The notes below the pieces were generated by a model. The model was not told the DNA's origin. It did not search any database and worked only from the letters and a program-made list of their open reading frames with translations. Below are positions 1 through 9,515 of a DNA stretch of 37,095 nt, piece by piece. Origin of the DNA: Lachnospiraceae bacterium (lineage in GTDB: Bacteria > Bacillota > Clostridia > Lachnospirales > Lachnospiraceae); contig CAAEMT010000030.1 of the NCBI GenBank assembly GCA_900757145.1, forward strand, positions 1 to 37,095, in the 5' to 3' direction. A program made the translations under genes and the position numbers. Numbering within the stretch: position 1 is the first letter of the stretch; each line of letters opens with the position of its first letter.

Positions 1-144
1 CCCCGCCGATACCGTCTGGTCATTGACCGTAATCGCTGCCGCCTCTCTATCAAATGTCTCCTTTTTTGAACAGCCTGCAAGTGATGTCAGCACCAGACCG
101 GCACATATCCCCAGTACAGCCGTTTTTTTCATACCTTTCATCAT
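1..144 (-). CDS. PrsA/SurA-like foldase lipoprotein, N-terminal part (cut by window edge)
   Basis: The 48 visible codons give a lipoprotein signal: a short basic start (KGMKK), a hydrophobic stretch and a lipobox ending SLAGC (Cys about residue 25), followed by a polar linker and the segment AAAITVNDQTVSAG. The VND/VNG strand just after the lipidated Cys is how PrsA/SurA-type peptidyl-prolyl isomerase chaperones begin, and such a gene commonly follows mfd in Lachnospiraceae. It would be a membrane-anchored extracytoplasmic foldase. GGAGG at 150-154 lies 5 nt before ATG 144; ATG 141 is an equal alternative. The catalytic parvulin domain would lie left of the window, so the family call is an inference from 20-odd mature residues and context. 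Confidence 0.6.
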   Translation of the reverse strand, partial: MMKGMKKTAVLGICAGLVLTSLAGCSKKETFDREAAAITVNDQTVSAG

Positions 145-321
145 CGTATCCTCCATTCTTCACCGTTTGAACGGCGCAATACAGGCAGACATGCTCCGAT
201 TCCCACACATCTCCCTGTATCTGTCTCATTTGCAGTTATTTTTATACCCAGTCAGCTCCGTCTGCCATGCACTTTGCCATTGGCAGCCGAATCCCACCTC
301 CACAACTGCGCTCATTGTGAT

Positions 322-350
322 ATTATACCCGTTTTCTGCCCATCCCGCAA
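322..350 (-). promoter_or_regulatory. Putative sigma-A promoter for the lipoprotein gene
   Basis: On the minus strand, TTGCGG (345-350) and TATAAT (322-327) are separated by 17 bp. Transcription would start near 315, leaving about 170 nt of leader before ATG 144. The rest of the gap 145-415 shows only weak short inverted repeats, and I see no clear terminator for mfd, so some read-through from mfd is possible. Confidence 0.5.
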
Positions 351-415
351 GAGCTGTTTTCCTTTTTTCGCCACTCGCAAATCCATTAAAAACTCACCCG
401 GCAAATGGAATCTGC

Positions 416-3400
416 TCACGCGGCGAGCTTTCCGATCGCCTCCAGCAGTTCCCTGACTGTTCTCAGGATATCGTCGCTTTCATTTTTGCTCACGCGAGGT
501 CTTGTATACAGAAAATACGGATTCGTATCTATCTTAAATTTCAGCCTTCCTCTGTAGTCTTTCAACATTCCGTCTATCTTCGTCGTATCGATCTGCGCTT
601 TTTCGTACATGACAAATCGGAGTTCATCTCCCTTTTGGGTAAGCTCCGTAATATACGCATCATGCGCGAGCGCCCGCAGCCTTGCAATCATCAGCAGGTT
701 CTGCACGCTGCGCGGAAGCTCGCCGAAACGATCCATCAGCTCCTCAAGCATATCGTCATACTCTTCTTCATTCTGAATGCCTGCAATCCGCTTATACGTA
801 TCAAGCTTCTGGAATTCATTGCTGATATAGCGATCCGGAATATGGGCGTCTACATCAAGATCAATCACCGTCTCATAGCTCTCCTTCGGCTCATTCTCAC
901 CTTGCAGTTCCTTAACGGATTCATTTAAGAGCTTACAGTACAGATCATAACCGACAGCCTCCATATGTCCGTGCTGTTCACTGCCGAGCAGATTTCCGGC
1001 GCCGCGAAGCTCGAGGTCACGCATCGCTATCTTGAATCCGCTTCCAAGCTCCGTGAACTCACGAATCGCAGACAGGCGCTTCTCTGCAATCTCCTTTAGC
1101 ATCTTGTTGCGTCTGTACATTAAAAACGCATACGCAGTTCTGTTCGACCTTCCTACCCTGCCACGAAGCTGATAAAGCTGCGAGAGTCCCATATTATCCG
1201 CATCATGTATGATCATCGTATTGACATTTGAAATATCGAGTCCTGTCTCAATGATCGTCGTTGTCACAAGCACATCGAGATCCCCGTTGATGAAATCATA
1301 CATTACAGCCTCGAGCTCCCGCTCTTTCATCTGCCCGTGCGCAAAGCCGACATGAGCCTGCGGTACGAGGTTTGCGATCGTATTTGTCATCTCGACGATC
1401 GAATTCACCCGGTTGTACACGTAATATACCTGACCGCCTCTCGAAAGTTCACGGCAGATCGCCTCCCGCACCATCTCTTCATTATACTCCATTACATAAG
1501 TCTGAATAGGTACTCTCTCCTGCGGAGCCTCCTCAAGCACGCTCATATCCCTGATACCGATCAAACTCATATGAAGCGTACGCGGAATCGGCGTTGCAGT
1601 CAGCGTCAACACATCAATATCCTTCTTCAGCTGCTTGATTTTTTCCTTATGTGCTACTCCGAAGCGCTGTTCCTCGTCAATAATCAAAAGACCGAGATCT
1701 TTATACTGCACATCCTTTGAAAGGAGACGGTGCGTACCGACTACAATATCGACCATTCCTTTTTTCAGGTCTGTGATTGTATGCTTCTGCTCCGCAGCAG
1801 ACCGGAATCTGCACATCAGATCTACGCGTACCGGAAAATCCTTCATGCGCTGCGCAAACGTATTATAATGCTGCTGTGCAAGTATTGTCGTAGGCACCAG
1901 ATACGCAACCTGCTTGCCATCCTGCACTGCTTTGAACGCCGCGCGGATCGCAATCTCCGTCTTGCCGTAGCCGACGTCTCCGCAAACGAGACGATCCATG
2001 ATCTTACTGCTTTGCATATCGTGCTTGACTGCATCGATTGCCATAAGCTGATCCTCTGTCTCATCATACGGGAACATCTCCTCAAATTCTTTCTGCCACA
2101 CAGTATCTTCACTGTAAACAAAACCGTTCTTATTCTGACGTTCCGCGTACAGTTTTACGAGATCCTGCGCGATCACGCGTACCGCGCCCCTGACGCGCGA
2201 CTTCGTCCGGTTCCACTCCTGCGTGCCAAGCTTATTGAGCTTTGGCGGCTTCGCGTCTGCGTCCGCATACTTTTGGATCACATCAAGCTGAGTTGCAGGC
2301 ACATAGAGATTACTGCCGCCTGCATACTCGATCTTCATATAGTCTTTTGTGATACGGTCAACCTCGACCTTCTCAATGCCCTTATACACGCCCAGCCCAT
2401 GATTTTCATGCACGACAAAATCGCCGACCGAAAGCTCCGTAAAACTGCTGATCCGCTTGCCTTCATATTTTTTGTGTTTCTTTTTTTTCTTTTTTACCTG
2501 GCCGAAAATATCGCTCTCTGAGATCACAACGAATTTGATCAGAGGATATTCATAACCGCGCTGCGTATGCCCATACGTGATAAGAATCTCCCCCGGCAGC
2601 ACCTCGCGCTTTGGATCTTCCGTATAGTAGCTTGTAAGTCCTTCCGCAAGAAGATCGCCTGCGAGGCGGCTTCCCCTCGTACGCGAAGCCGCCATTAAAA
2701 TAACACGGCAGCCTTCCTGCTTCCACCGTTTCAGGTCTTTGACAAGAAGCTCGAAGCTGTTGTTATACGGATTGACCGCACGTACCGTCAGGCTGAACTT
2801 GCCGGATATGTGGTACGGCGCTCTCGCATTTTCCAGCGTACAAAGTCCAAGACTGTTCCTCGTACAGACCGAGGCGGCAAGCTCTTGGTGCGAAAAGAGA
2901 AGCCCCGCCTGTCCCGGAAGGACGTAGCCCTTTTCCAGTCTGTGCTGCATACTTTCACGAAATTCCGTTTCTACCGCATCTCCCGATTCCAGGATACGAT
3001 TTGGCTCATCAACAAAGAAAAGCGTGCAGTCCGTGTCAAAATAGTCGAGAAACGAGGTCTTTTCTTTAAAGAAGTAGTCAATAAATCCTTCCATAGAAAG
3101 CGGTTCCAGAAGCTCCTCCACCTGATCGCGGCAATCCTCAAACAGATGCCGAATACGGGCAGCCTCTTCCATCTTTCCTTCTTTCCTGAAAATGCTTTCT
3201 GCCTTGTCTGCTTCTTTCTTTATACGCGCAAGTGCGTTCTTCCTCTGCTCCTCGTCCGGTATCAGCTCTGCCGCCGGATAAATCCGCACAGATTCCAGAT
3301 TTTCAATCGAACGCTGACTCTGCGCGTCAAAGCTTCGGAGGGAATCCACTTCCTCTCCCCACAGCTCAATACGTACAGGGTTTTCCTCTGTTAGCGGATA

Positions 3401-3970
3401 GATGTCTATGATCCCACCCCGCACCGCAAACTGTCCCGGACCTTCCACTTGACCGGTACGTTCGTAGCCTATGCGCACTAGCTCTTTCTTTAGCTGATCA
3501 ATATGGATCTCATCCCCTGCTTCGATCGTATGAATCTGCTTTTTCCACTGTTCGAACGGAACGAGATGATTCATACACGCTGCTATCGTCGTTACAACTG
3601 TGACCTGACGCTTCTCATTCAGCGCCTTTAGTACCTCGATCCTTTGCTGCTCCAAAAGGTTGCTGTGAATATCCGCCTGAAAAAAAATCAGATCCTTTGC
3701 CGGAAAATATAAAACATCCCTGTCAAAAAAGCGGTAGTTTTCATATATCTCCTTCGCCCGCAGATCGTTATGCGCAATAATCACTGTCGCAAAATCCGGA
3801 TCCTTCGGCAGATACATTCTCTTATACTGTTCTCCCGCACAATAAATAAAATGAGGTTTCTGAAAGTCAATGCAGCCGGTAATCTGAAGCATTCCACGAT
3901 TACCGGCCATCTTTTTGCTTATCTCTTCAAATTCACCCAATTGCTGCATGGGCGTCAAAAATGCTTCCAT
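416..3970 (-). CDS. mfd: Transcription-repair coupling factor Mfd
   Basis: Mfd is an ATP-driven translocase that pushes RNA polymerase off damaged DNA and recruits UvrA. The 1184 residues match full family length. An N-terminal UvrB-like region (to about 330) is followed by the RNA polymerase interaction domain (SVGDFVVHENHGLGVYKG, about 515-575). The RecG-like motor then carries Walker A GDVGYGKT (about 662), the DEEQRFG box (about 763), TATPIPRTLH and the motif VI-like RGRVGRS, and a C-terminal UvrA-binding domain ends the protein. A lysine-rich stretch (KKKKKKHKK, about 492-500) sits in the linker before the interaction domain. The start at 3970 is preceded by AAAGGAG. It lies 68 nt after pth, in the same direction, so pth-mfd co-transcription is likely. 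Confidence 0.97.
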   Translation of the reverse strand: MEAFLTPMQQLGEFEEISKKMAGNRGMLQITGCIDFQKPHFIYCAGEQYKRMYLPKDPDFATVIIAHNDLRAKEIYENYRFFDRDVLYFPAKDLIFFQADIHSNLLEQQRIEVLKALNEKRQVTVVTTIAACMNHLVPFEQWKKQIHTIEAGDEIHIDQLKKELVRIGYERTGQVEGPGQFAVRGGIIDIYPLTEENPVRIELWGEEVDSLRSFDAQSQRSIENLESVRIYPAAELIPDEEQRKNALARIKKEADKAESIFRKEGKMEEAARIRHLFEDCRDQVEELLEPLSMEGFIDYFFKEKTSFLDYFDTDCTLFFVDEPNRILESGDAVETEFRESMQHRLEKGYVLPGQAGLLFSHQELAASVCTRNSLGLCTLENARAPYHISGKFSLTVRAVNPYNNSFELLVKDLKRWKQEGCRVILMAASRTRGSRLAGDLLAEGLTSYYTEDPKREVLPGEILITYGHTQRGYEYPLIKFVVISESDIFGQVKKKKKKHKKYEGKRISSFTELSVGDFVVHENHGLGVYKGIEKVEVDRITKDYMKIEYAGGSNLYVPATQLDVIQKYADADAKPPKLNKLGTQEWNRTKSRVRGAVRVIAQDLVKLYAERQNKNGFVYSEDTVWQKEFEEMFPYDETEDQLMAIDAVKHDMQSSKIMDRLVCGDVGYGKTEIAIRAAFKAVQDGKQVAYLVPTTILAQQHYNTFAQRMKDFPVRVDLMCRFRSAAEQKHTITDLKKGMVDIVVGTHRLLSKDVQYKDLGLLIIDEEQRFGVAHKEKIKQLKKDIDVLTLTATPIPRTLHMSLIGIRDMSVLEEAPQERVPIQTYVMEYNEEMVREAICRELSRGGQVYYVYNRVNSIVEMTNTIANLVPQAHVGFAHGQMKERELEAVMYDFINGDLDVLVTTTIIETGLDISNVNTMIIHDADNMGLSQLYQLRGRVGRSNRTAYAFLMYRRNKMLKEIAEKRLSAIREFTELGSGFKIAMRDLELRGAGNLLGSEQHGHMEAVGYDLYCKLLNESVKELQGENEPKESYETVIDLDVDAHIPDRYISNEFQKLDTYKRIAGIQNEEEYDDMLEELMDRFGELPRSVQNLLMIARLRALAHDAYITELTQKGDELRFVMYEKAQIDTTKIDGMLKDYRGRLKFKIDTNPYFLYTRPRVSKNESDDILRTVRELLEAIGKLAA

Positions 3971-4038
3971 AGCGCTCCTTTCCTGCTTTGCTTATCCTGT
4001 TTGCCGCAGCGCCTTTCCTGACATTTTCTTCCGCAGGC

Positions 4039-4611
4039 TCACCGCACGGCTTTATTAAACTCATTCATCACGCTCTGCATATCCTCACAAACGAGTTTTC
4101 CCGCCGCCTGTGCCGCCCGATCAAAGGCTTCTGCCATTTCTGTCTGCTCCTCTTTTGAGAAATGACCAAGCACATAATCTGCAAGATCATATCCCTGCGG
4201 CTTTTCTCCGACTCCTATCTTCACACGCTTAAATACCTGCGTACCAAGATGTGCAATAATACTTTTGATCCCGTTATGTCCTCCTGCGCTTCCCTTTGCC
4301 CTGATGCGGAGCTGACCTGGCGCAAGACTGATATCATCGTAGAGTACAATAAGCTCTTCTTCAGGATCTATCTTATAAAAATCGCATGCTGCTCTAAGAC
4401 TCTCACCGCTTAAATTCATGTATGTCTGCGGCTTTAAGAGCAGTACCTTCTGCCCTTCGATCACTCCCGATCCACAAAGCGCCTGAAACTTCTTTGTACT
4501 GATATCGATTCTGTATCGATCCGCGAGACAATCAATTGCCTCAAATCCGGCATTGTGCCGCGTATGCGCATATTTGCTTCCTGGATTTCCCAGCCCTGCT
4601 ATGATATACAT
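4039..4611 (-). CDS. pth: Peptidyl-tRNA hydrolase
   Basis: Pth releases peptides from tRNAs dropped by stalled ribosomes. The protein has 190 residues, the usual length. It starts MYIIAGLGNPG with the substrate-binding Asn (GLGNPG), the catalytic His in HTRHNAGFEAID (His about 20), LLLKPQTYMNLSG, the Asp in VLYDDISLAPG and GSAGGHNGIKSI. The ATG at 4611 is chosen because it gives the canonical N-terminus and has AGAGGAG 8 nt upstream; the frame stays open further upstream, but that stretch resembles nothing in the family. It sits between murF and mfd, the same pth-mfd pairing seen in Bacillus. Confidence 0.96.
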   Translation of the reverse strand: MYIIAGLGNPGSKYAHTRHNAGFEAIDCLADRYRIDISTKKFQALCGSGVIEGQKVLLLKPQTYMNLSGESLRAACDFYKIDPEEELIVLYDDISLAPGQLRIRAKGSAGGHNGIKSIIAHLGTQVFKRVKIGVGEKPQGYDLADYVLGHFSKEEQTEMAEAFDRAAQAAGKLVCEDMQSVMNEFNKAVR

Positions 4612-4724
4612 AATGTTCTCCTCTTCTGTTTTGTTACCGGACTTTCCGACTCCCTGCCTCCTCGAACAAACCCGGGCTGTACACCTTTCCGCCGCTTCAC
4701 ATATCTTTCGCAGCATCCCCTGCA

Positions 4725-6095
4725 TCACAGACATTTCAACTTCTCCACTACTTTCTCAAAATGCATAAAATGCGATGCCTTCACAAGAACCGTGTCGCCC
4801 TCCTGCACAAATTCCGGCAGTCTGCCAAGAAGCTGCTGCAGGCTGTCAAGATGAATGACCTCCATCTCCTGATTTACGCTAAGCAGTCCATCTGCCAGTT
4901 CCCGGCACAGCGGTCCGACACAGATACAGCGATCGATGTCAAGTTCTCCCGCAAACTCTCCAACGCCGCGGTGCAGCGCTGCCTCATCCTCGCCAAGCTC
5001 TCCCATATCTCCAAGCACTGCGACCTTTCTTCCAAGACCGTCCTGCAGCACCTCAAGTGACGCTTTCATTGATACCGGATTCGCATTGTAGCAGTCATCA
5101 ATAATCGTATACTTTTCTGTCTGAAGAATATTGAAACGACCGCTGACCGGCTGAAGACTTTCAATTCCGGCGCGTATCTGCTCTGTCGTAAGTCCGTAAT
5201 GCAGCCCGACTGCCGTACCTGCAAGCGCATTCATCACCATATGGATGCCCGGAATCGGGATCAGCGTTGTAAAGCTTCCCTGTTTTGTGTGGATTTGGCA
5301 GGAAATTCCTGCAAGCCCACGCTTTTCAATCCGATCTGCATACACATCATTATCATTTCCGATACCAAAGAAAACAGGACGTATCCCTTTAACTTCTTCA
5401 ATCGTAGAAAGCTTATCATCGTCTCCGTTTAATATAATATGCCCATCCTGACGCAGAAAATCAAATATTTCTGTCTTTGCGCGAAGAATTCCGTCTCGGT
5501 CTCCGAGAAATTCCAGATGACACTGTCCGATATTCGTAATCACGCATGTATCCGGTTTAGCGATTTTTGCCAGTCGGTGCATCTCTCCAAAATCGCTTAT
5601 CCCCATCTCAAGAACGGCGATCTCGTCCTCCTCACACAGTCGGAATACGGTAAGCGGAAGCCCAAGTTCATTATTAAAATTCCCCGCCGTTTTCAGCACA
5701 CGATACTTCTGTGCAAGCACGGCAGCGACCATCTCCTTTGTGCTGGTCTTTCCTACGCTTCCCGTAATACCGACCACCGGGACCGCAAGCTGCTCTAGAT
5801 ACTCCTGCGCGATTGCCTTGAGCGCGTTAAGCGTAGAATCGACAAGAATGTAATTGCCTGCCTGCTCACAAAGACTGCGCTCTGAGATTACACAAAGCGC
5901 ACCTTTTTCAAATACCTGAGGAATAAAATCATGCCCATCCGCTCTCTCTCCCTTGATTGCTGCAAACAAAAAGCCTTTCTCTGCTTTCCGGCTGTCTGTT
6001 GTGATACCGGATACCTCCCGTCCGCCGTCTTCTTCTTTTCCAAAATATGTACCGCCGCAAACTTCTGCAATACGTTTTAAAGTCAGTCCCTTCAT
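4725..6095 (-). CDS. murF: UDP-N-acetylmuramoyl-tripeptide--D-alanyl-D-alanine ligase MurF
   Basis: MurF adds the D-Ala-D-Ala dipeptide to UDP-MurNAc-tripeptide in the cytoplasm, the last cytoplasmic step of the muropeptide. The 456 residues show the three Mur ligase domains: an N-terminal substrate domain, the central ATPase with the P-loop GITGSVGKTSTK (GSVGKT 112-117) followed by NFNNELGLP, and the C-terminal domain with DDCYNANP and VLGDMGELG. GGGAGG lies 5 nt before ATG 6095. It follows ddl, whose product is its substrate, by 109 nt, so ddl and murF make consecutive steps. Confidence 0.96.
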   Translation of the reverse strand: MKGLTLKRIAEVCGGTYFGKEEDGGREVSGITTDSRKAEKGFLFAAIKGERADGHDFIPQVFEKGALCVISERSLCEQAGNYILVDSTLNALKAIAQEYLEQLAVPVVGITGSVGKTSTKEMVAAVLAQKYRVLKTAGNFNNELGLPLTVFRLCEEDEIAVLEMGISDFGEMHRLAKIAKPDTCVITNIGQCHLEFLGDRDGILRAKTEIFDFLRQDGHIILNGDDDKLSTIEEVKGIRPVFFGIGNDNDVYADRIEKRGLAGISCQIHTKQGSFTTLIPIPGIHMVMNALAGTAVGLHYGLTTEQIRAGIESLQPVSGRFNILQTEKYTIIDDCYNANPVSMKASLEVLQDGLGRKVAVLGDMGELGEDEAALHRGVGEFAGELDIDRCICVGPLCRELADGLLSVNQEMEVIHLDSLQQLLGRLPEFVQEGDTVLVKASHFMHFEKVVEKLKCL

Positions 6096-6204
6096 ACTTT
6101 CCTCCCGCTTATCTGATCATCCATACATGCCGTCTCAGCTGCCTGATCGTTCCTGCAAAACTTCTCGCCATCCTGCTTATCCATACAGATACTCTCCGTG
6201 CTTC

Positions 6205-7248
6205 CTAACGTGCCGACACCTCAATCAGATGCTCACAAAGCTGTGCAAAGTCCATACCAAGAACCGCCGCTTCCTGAGGCAGAAGACTCGTCGGAGTCAT
6301 ACCCGGAAGCGTATTCGCCTCAAGACAGTACAGGCTTCCGTCTTTTCCCATCATAAAGTCCATGCGTGCATAGCATTCAAGCTTCAGCGCCTCAAACGCC
6401 ATCTCCGCATACCGCTGCATCTCCTTTGTCTTCAGCTCATCAAGATCTGCCGGACAAGTCTCGATTGTTGATCCCGCCTTATATTTATTCGTATAATCAT
6501 AAAATCCTTCCAGCGGTGCGATCTCAATGACCGGATAAGCCTTTCCTTCCACAACACCTACAGAAAACTCCCGTCCCTCGATATACTGCTCTACTACCAC
6601 CTCTTCTTCGTAGCTAAACGCCGCCTCAAGCGCATGCGCATACTCCTCCTGTGTGCGCGCGATCTCCACACCTACACTTGAACCACCGCAGCACGGCTTC
6701 ACCACGCACGGAAGGCCGATCCCATTGCGATCTGCACTAAGACGCTCATCGCCGCGCTTCATTGTCATTCCCTTCGCGGTCGGCACACCCTCTGCCGCAA
6801 AGAGCCTGCGGGACATTCCCTTATCCATTGCCACAGCGCTTCCCAAAGCGCCTGAGCCTGTATAGCGGATCCCCATCAGGTCAAAAGCTGCCTGTACCTT
6901 TCCGCCTTCGCCATCCTCGCCGTGAAGTCCCATAAATACAACGTCCGCAGCCTCGCACAGCGCAAGCACATTTGCTCCGAAAAATTTTTTCCGCGTCTTT
7001 TTCATCTGCGCGATCTGACTGTTGAAGGAGCGCATGTATTCCGCAGCCGCATCCACATCATACTCCATTGGAAAAAGCCTGCTCTCCTGTGCAAAATCTT
7101 CCTCTAATATCCTTTCATCGCCACAGTAAACATCGATAAGCACCGCTCTGTGTCCCTTTTCGCGCAATCCTTTGCAGATCATTGTTCCGGATACGATTGA
7201 TACGTCGCGCTCTGTACTGATACCGCCTGCCAAGACAACTATTTTCAT
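6205..7248 (-). CDS. ddl: D-alanine--D-alanine ligase
   Basis: Ddl makes D-Ala-D-Ala from two D-alanines with ATP. The 347-residue protein begins MKIVVLAGGISTERDVS and carries the ATP-grasp features FMGLHGEDGEGGKVQ, the central loop VKPCCGGSSVGV, VVEQYIEGREFSVGV and the metal-binding C-terminus CLEANTLPGMTPTSLLP. ATG 7248 is preferred to the in-frame upstream codon at 7296 because GAGGAGG precedes it and the family N-terminus starts there. I see nothing in the sequence that points specifically to a D-Ala-D-Lac resistance ligase, although the specificity loop was not aligned. murF follows in the same direction. Confidence 0.95.
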   Translation of the reverse strand: MKIVVLAGGISTERDVSIVSGTMICKGLREKGHRAVLIDVYCGDERILEEDFAQESRLFPMEYDVDAAAEYMRSFNSQIAQMKKTRKKFFGANVLALCEAADVVFMGLHGEDGEGGKVQAAFDLMGIRYTGSGALGSAVAMDKGMSRRLFAAEGVPTAKGMTMKRGDERLSADRNGIGLPCVVKPCCGGSSVGVEIARTQEEYAHALEAAFSYEEEVVVEQYIEGREFSVGVVEGKAYPVIEIAPLEGFYDYTNKYKAGSTIETCPADLDELKTKEMQRYAEMAFEALKLECYARMDFMMGKDGSLYCLEANTLPGMTPTSLLPQEAAVLGMDFAQLCEHLIEVSAR

Positions 7249-7331
7249 AATCTGTTCCTCCTCACCAAAACATCTGTAACTATCCCTTTTCTTCATTGGA
7301 TGAGTTACAAACAGTTCTCTTTATTCTATTT

Positions 7332-7337
7332 ATTATA
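7332..7337 (-). promoter_or_regulatory. Possible -10 element for ddl
   Basis: The hexamer TATAAT lies in an AT-rich run on the minus strand, about 85 nt before the ddl start codon. I do not see a good -35 at 16-18 bp, so this is a weak call. The gap 7249-7616 otherwise contains the terminator at 7470-7519. Confidence 0.3.
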
Positions 7338-7469
7338 TTTACGTTGTAATCTGTTTTTTACATGCTATACCAGTTTAAGATACTTTGTCTGCAAACGCAA
7401 GACCTGATACAAAGATTCTTCTAGGAAATCGTAACAGCTCAACCATTACGCCGCAGAGCGCCATATGCA

Positions 7470-7519
7470 AAAAAATTACAGATACTGTTCTGAAAGCAGG
7501 CTCTCTCACAGTATCTGTA
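7470..7519 (-). terminator. Rho-independent terminator after the L,D-transpeptidase gene
   Basis: A perfect 12-bp stem (7477-7488 with 7508-7519; core ACAGATACTGT/ACAGTATCTGT) closes a 19-nt loop. On the minus strand it is followed by AATTTTTTTGC. It lies about 100 nt past the stop codon at 7617 and would separate that gene from ddl. Confidence 0.75.
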
Positions 7520-7616
7520 TCCTTTTGCCGCATGGCAGCACTGTTACTGTAAATCTTTCTCCGGTAAAATTCTTGCGAGGATATCCGGATTTTCTGTGTA
7601 TCCATCAAAGGGGATT

Positions 7617-9323
7617 TTAGTAGATCACCTGTTCCCCGTTATAGCTTGCCTCATCCTCGATCACAATCGGAAACTCCGCATCTCCATAGTACAGCGACTC
7701 ATCCGCCCAGTCCTCATCCGCACCGCCTGTCTGCGTGCCGCCCGAACCGGACGCTGCGCTGCTTTCTGTCTGGGAACTGCCGCCCGATGCATCTGTGTTT
7801 TCATCAACGATCACAATATCTCCATTGCCGCCTGCCGCACCGTTTCCCGCCGCATTATTTCCTGTTCCGCCTGCCGCACCGTTTCCCTGGCTGCCCGAAC
7901 CGCCGCCGACCTGCGCGTAGCCATAATTTACGCCGGAGCTGTAGCAGATAACCGGAGTGCCGACCTCGATATTCTGATAGATCACTGCCGCCTGTGCAGT
8001 CGGCGTATTGATACAGCCATGGGAACCGCTCCACTGATAGATATCACCGCCGTAAGAGGTTCTCCACGTATCTGCGTCATGAATTCCGACGCCGCCGTAA
8101 AACGGCATCCAGTAATCTACCGGAGTCTTGTAGTCCTCACCTGTGAGCACTGCATCCTCCTGCTTTCCGACAAGACAGAATACTCCCTCAGGCGAAGCCA
8201 TTCCCGCCCCGACATTCCCTGTAACGACAGGCGTCTCTACAAGAAGCTGTCCATCCTTATAATACCACATGCGCTGATTCGTATAGTCGATCTCAACGTA
8301 CGTATCTCCGATGTCATTCTCGCCCCGTGATGCTGCACTCTCAAGCCATACCGGACTTCTCTGTACGGAATCCCCGGCAAGCAGTATCTGATAAAGCTCC
8401 TCGGTCTCTGTCTCCCTGTCCATCTGCCAGCCGTAAGTACGGGACTCCGGATAGACCGTCTCACCATTTGAGGTGACAAACGGCAGATAAGCGCCTATCG
8501 TATCATACTGATCCGCAAGCTGATCCACCCATGCAGCCACCGCCTCCCGGTCAAACGATACCTTTAAATCCTTATCCAGTGAAAACCATGAAGCGATCGT
8601 CGCTTTATCGAGTGTCTCCGTCACACCGCCTCCCATTTCATATGTGACAGTGATGGAGCTGTACCTGTTCCGGACTGCCGCCTCCGCCCGGAGAGTCGGA
8701 TCATCCTGATACACCTTCGGAAGCTTATAGCACTCTTCCTTTTCCAGATCGACAGATTTTACTCCGCCCTCTATCGCCTCTTTAAGGAGATTGCGGACCT
8801 TCTTTTTTGACAGCTTATTGCCCACCGTCTCCGGCTCAATCACATATGTGCCGTCCTGCTGCTGTTTGACCTTCGCATTTTTCGGAGCAGTGACGTTCTC
8901 CTCTTGCATACAGGCAAGTGAAGAAAGCGCTGTTTCCAGCTTTTCCTCATCATACGTCATCGACGTTTCCATCGTATACCGTTTTCCCGCGCCAAGATAC
9001 GCCGGAAGCCATGCAAACGCACTCTGCTCATCGAGAAATCCCTGTACCTCACCTTTGGATACAAAACGGTACCCGATATCGCCGCCTTCGATGACTTCCT
9101 GCGTTCCTTCTTTCGTCACGAGCGCCACACGGTAATCCTCCGCCTGATGCGCGATCAGCTTTTCCGCCTCCTGCGCGGTCAGATCCGATACATCAATCCC
9201 GTTGATCGAAACATTTTCAAAAAAATGCGTCTCATAATACGAACCAATCGCAATATACGCCGCTGCCACACCTGTAAGCAGCAGAAGAAGCACCGCCGTG
9301 ATCCATATCGTTCTTTTCTTCAT
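7617..9323 (-). CDS. L,D-transpeptidase (YkuD domain) with N-terminal peptidoglycan-binding region
   Basis: These enzymes make 3-3 cross-links in peptidoglycan or attach proteins to it, outside the membrane. The 568 residues begin with a basic tip and one membrane segment (about 6-27), giving a signal-anchor topology. A PG_binding_4-like region (about 40-330, FENVSINGIDVSDLTAQEAEKL) follows. The YkuD domain (about 345-465) holds GIHDADTW and the catalytic SGSHGCINT motif, with His435 and Cys437. After it comes an unusual tail of about 100 residues, first rich in Gly/Asn/Ala/Ser and then acidic. AGAGGAG lies 9 nt before ATG 9323. A minus-strand TATAAA at about 9390 may be a -10, but its -35 is poor. 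Confidence 0.93.
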   Translation of the reverse strand: MKKRTIWITAVLLLLLTGVAAAYIAIGSYYETHFFENVSINGIDVSDLTAQEAEKLIAHQAEDYRVALVTKEGTQEVIEGGDIGYRFVSKGEVQGFLDEQSAFAWLPAYLGAGKRYTMETSMTYDEEKLETALSSLACMQEENVTAPKNAKVKQQQDGTYVIEPETVGNKLSKKKVRNLLKEAIEGGVKSVDLEKEECYKLPKVYQDDPTLRAEAAVRNRYSSITVTYEMGGGVTETLDKATIASWFSLDKDLKVSFDREAVAAWVDQLADQYDTIGAYLPFVTSNGETVYPESRTYGWQMDRETETEELYQILLAGDSVQRSPVWLESAASRGENDIGDTYVEIDYTNQRMWYYKDGQLLVETPVVTGNVGAGMASPEGVFCLVGKQEDAVLTGEDYKTPVDYWMPFYGGVGIHDADTWRTSYGGDIYQWSGSHGCINTPTAQAAVIYQNIEVGTPVICYSSGVNYGYAQVGGGSGSQGNGAAGGTGNNAAGNGAAGGNGDIVIVDENTDASGGSSQTESSAASGSGGTQTGGADEDWADESLYYGDAEFPIVIEDEASYNGEQVIY

Positions 9324-9515
9324 TCTGTGTATCTCCTCTTCTATCCCTTTATCCGTCTGTTTCTTTTATAACTGCTCCAAAGCTTACCATCATTTTATAC
9401 CGGCATTCGGAAAAAGAAAAGGAAGCTGTCATTAAAACAATCTTGATACTTTCTTAATTTACTGTTGTTTTCTCTGTTTATCACGGTTCCGGCTTTCGGG
9501 ATATTCTGTGCAGCT

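Noticed and set aside
2465..2500. Frameshift in mfd at the lysine-coding A/T-rich run
   Set aside because: The frame stays open across it and both flanking domains are in the same frame, at full length.
1730..2521. Long plus-strand open frames opposite mfd, and similar ones opposite the L,D-transpeptidase (7596-8330) and pgm (21182-22114)
   Set aside because: They lie wholly opposite well-supported genes, have no ribosome sites or family features, and their composition is what the reverse strand of coding DNA gives.
6205..7248. Vancomycin-type D-Ala-D-Lac ligase
   Set aside because: Located with murF and without vanH/vanX-like genes; looks like the housekeeping Ddl.
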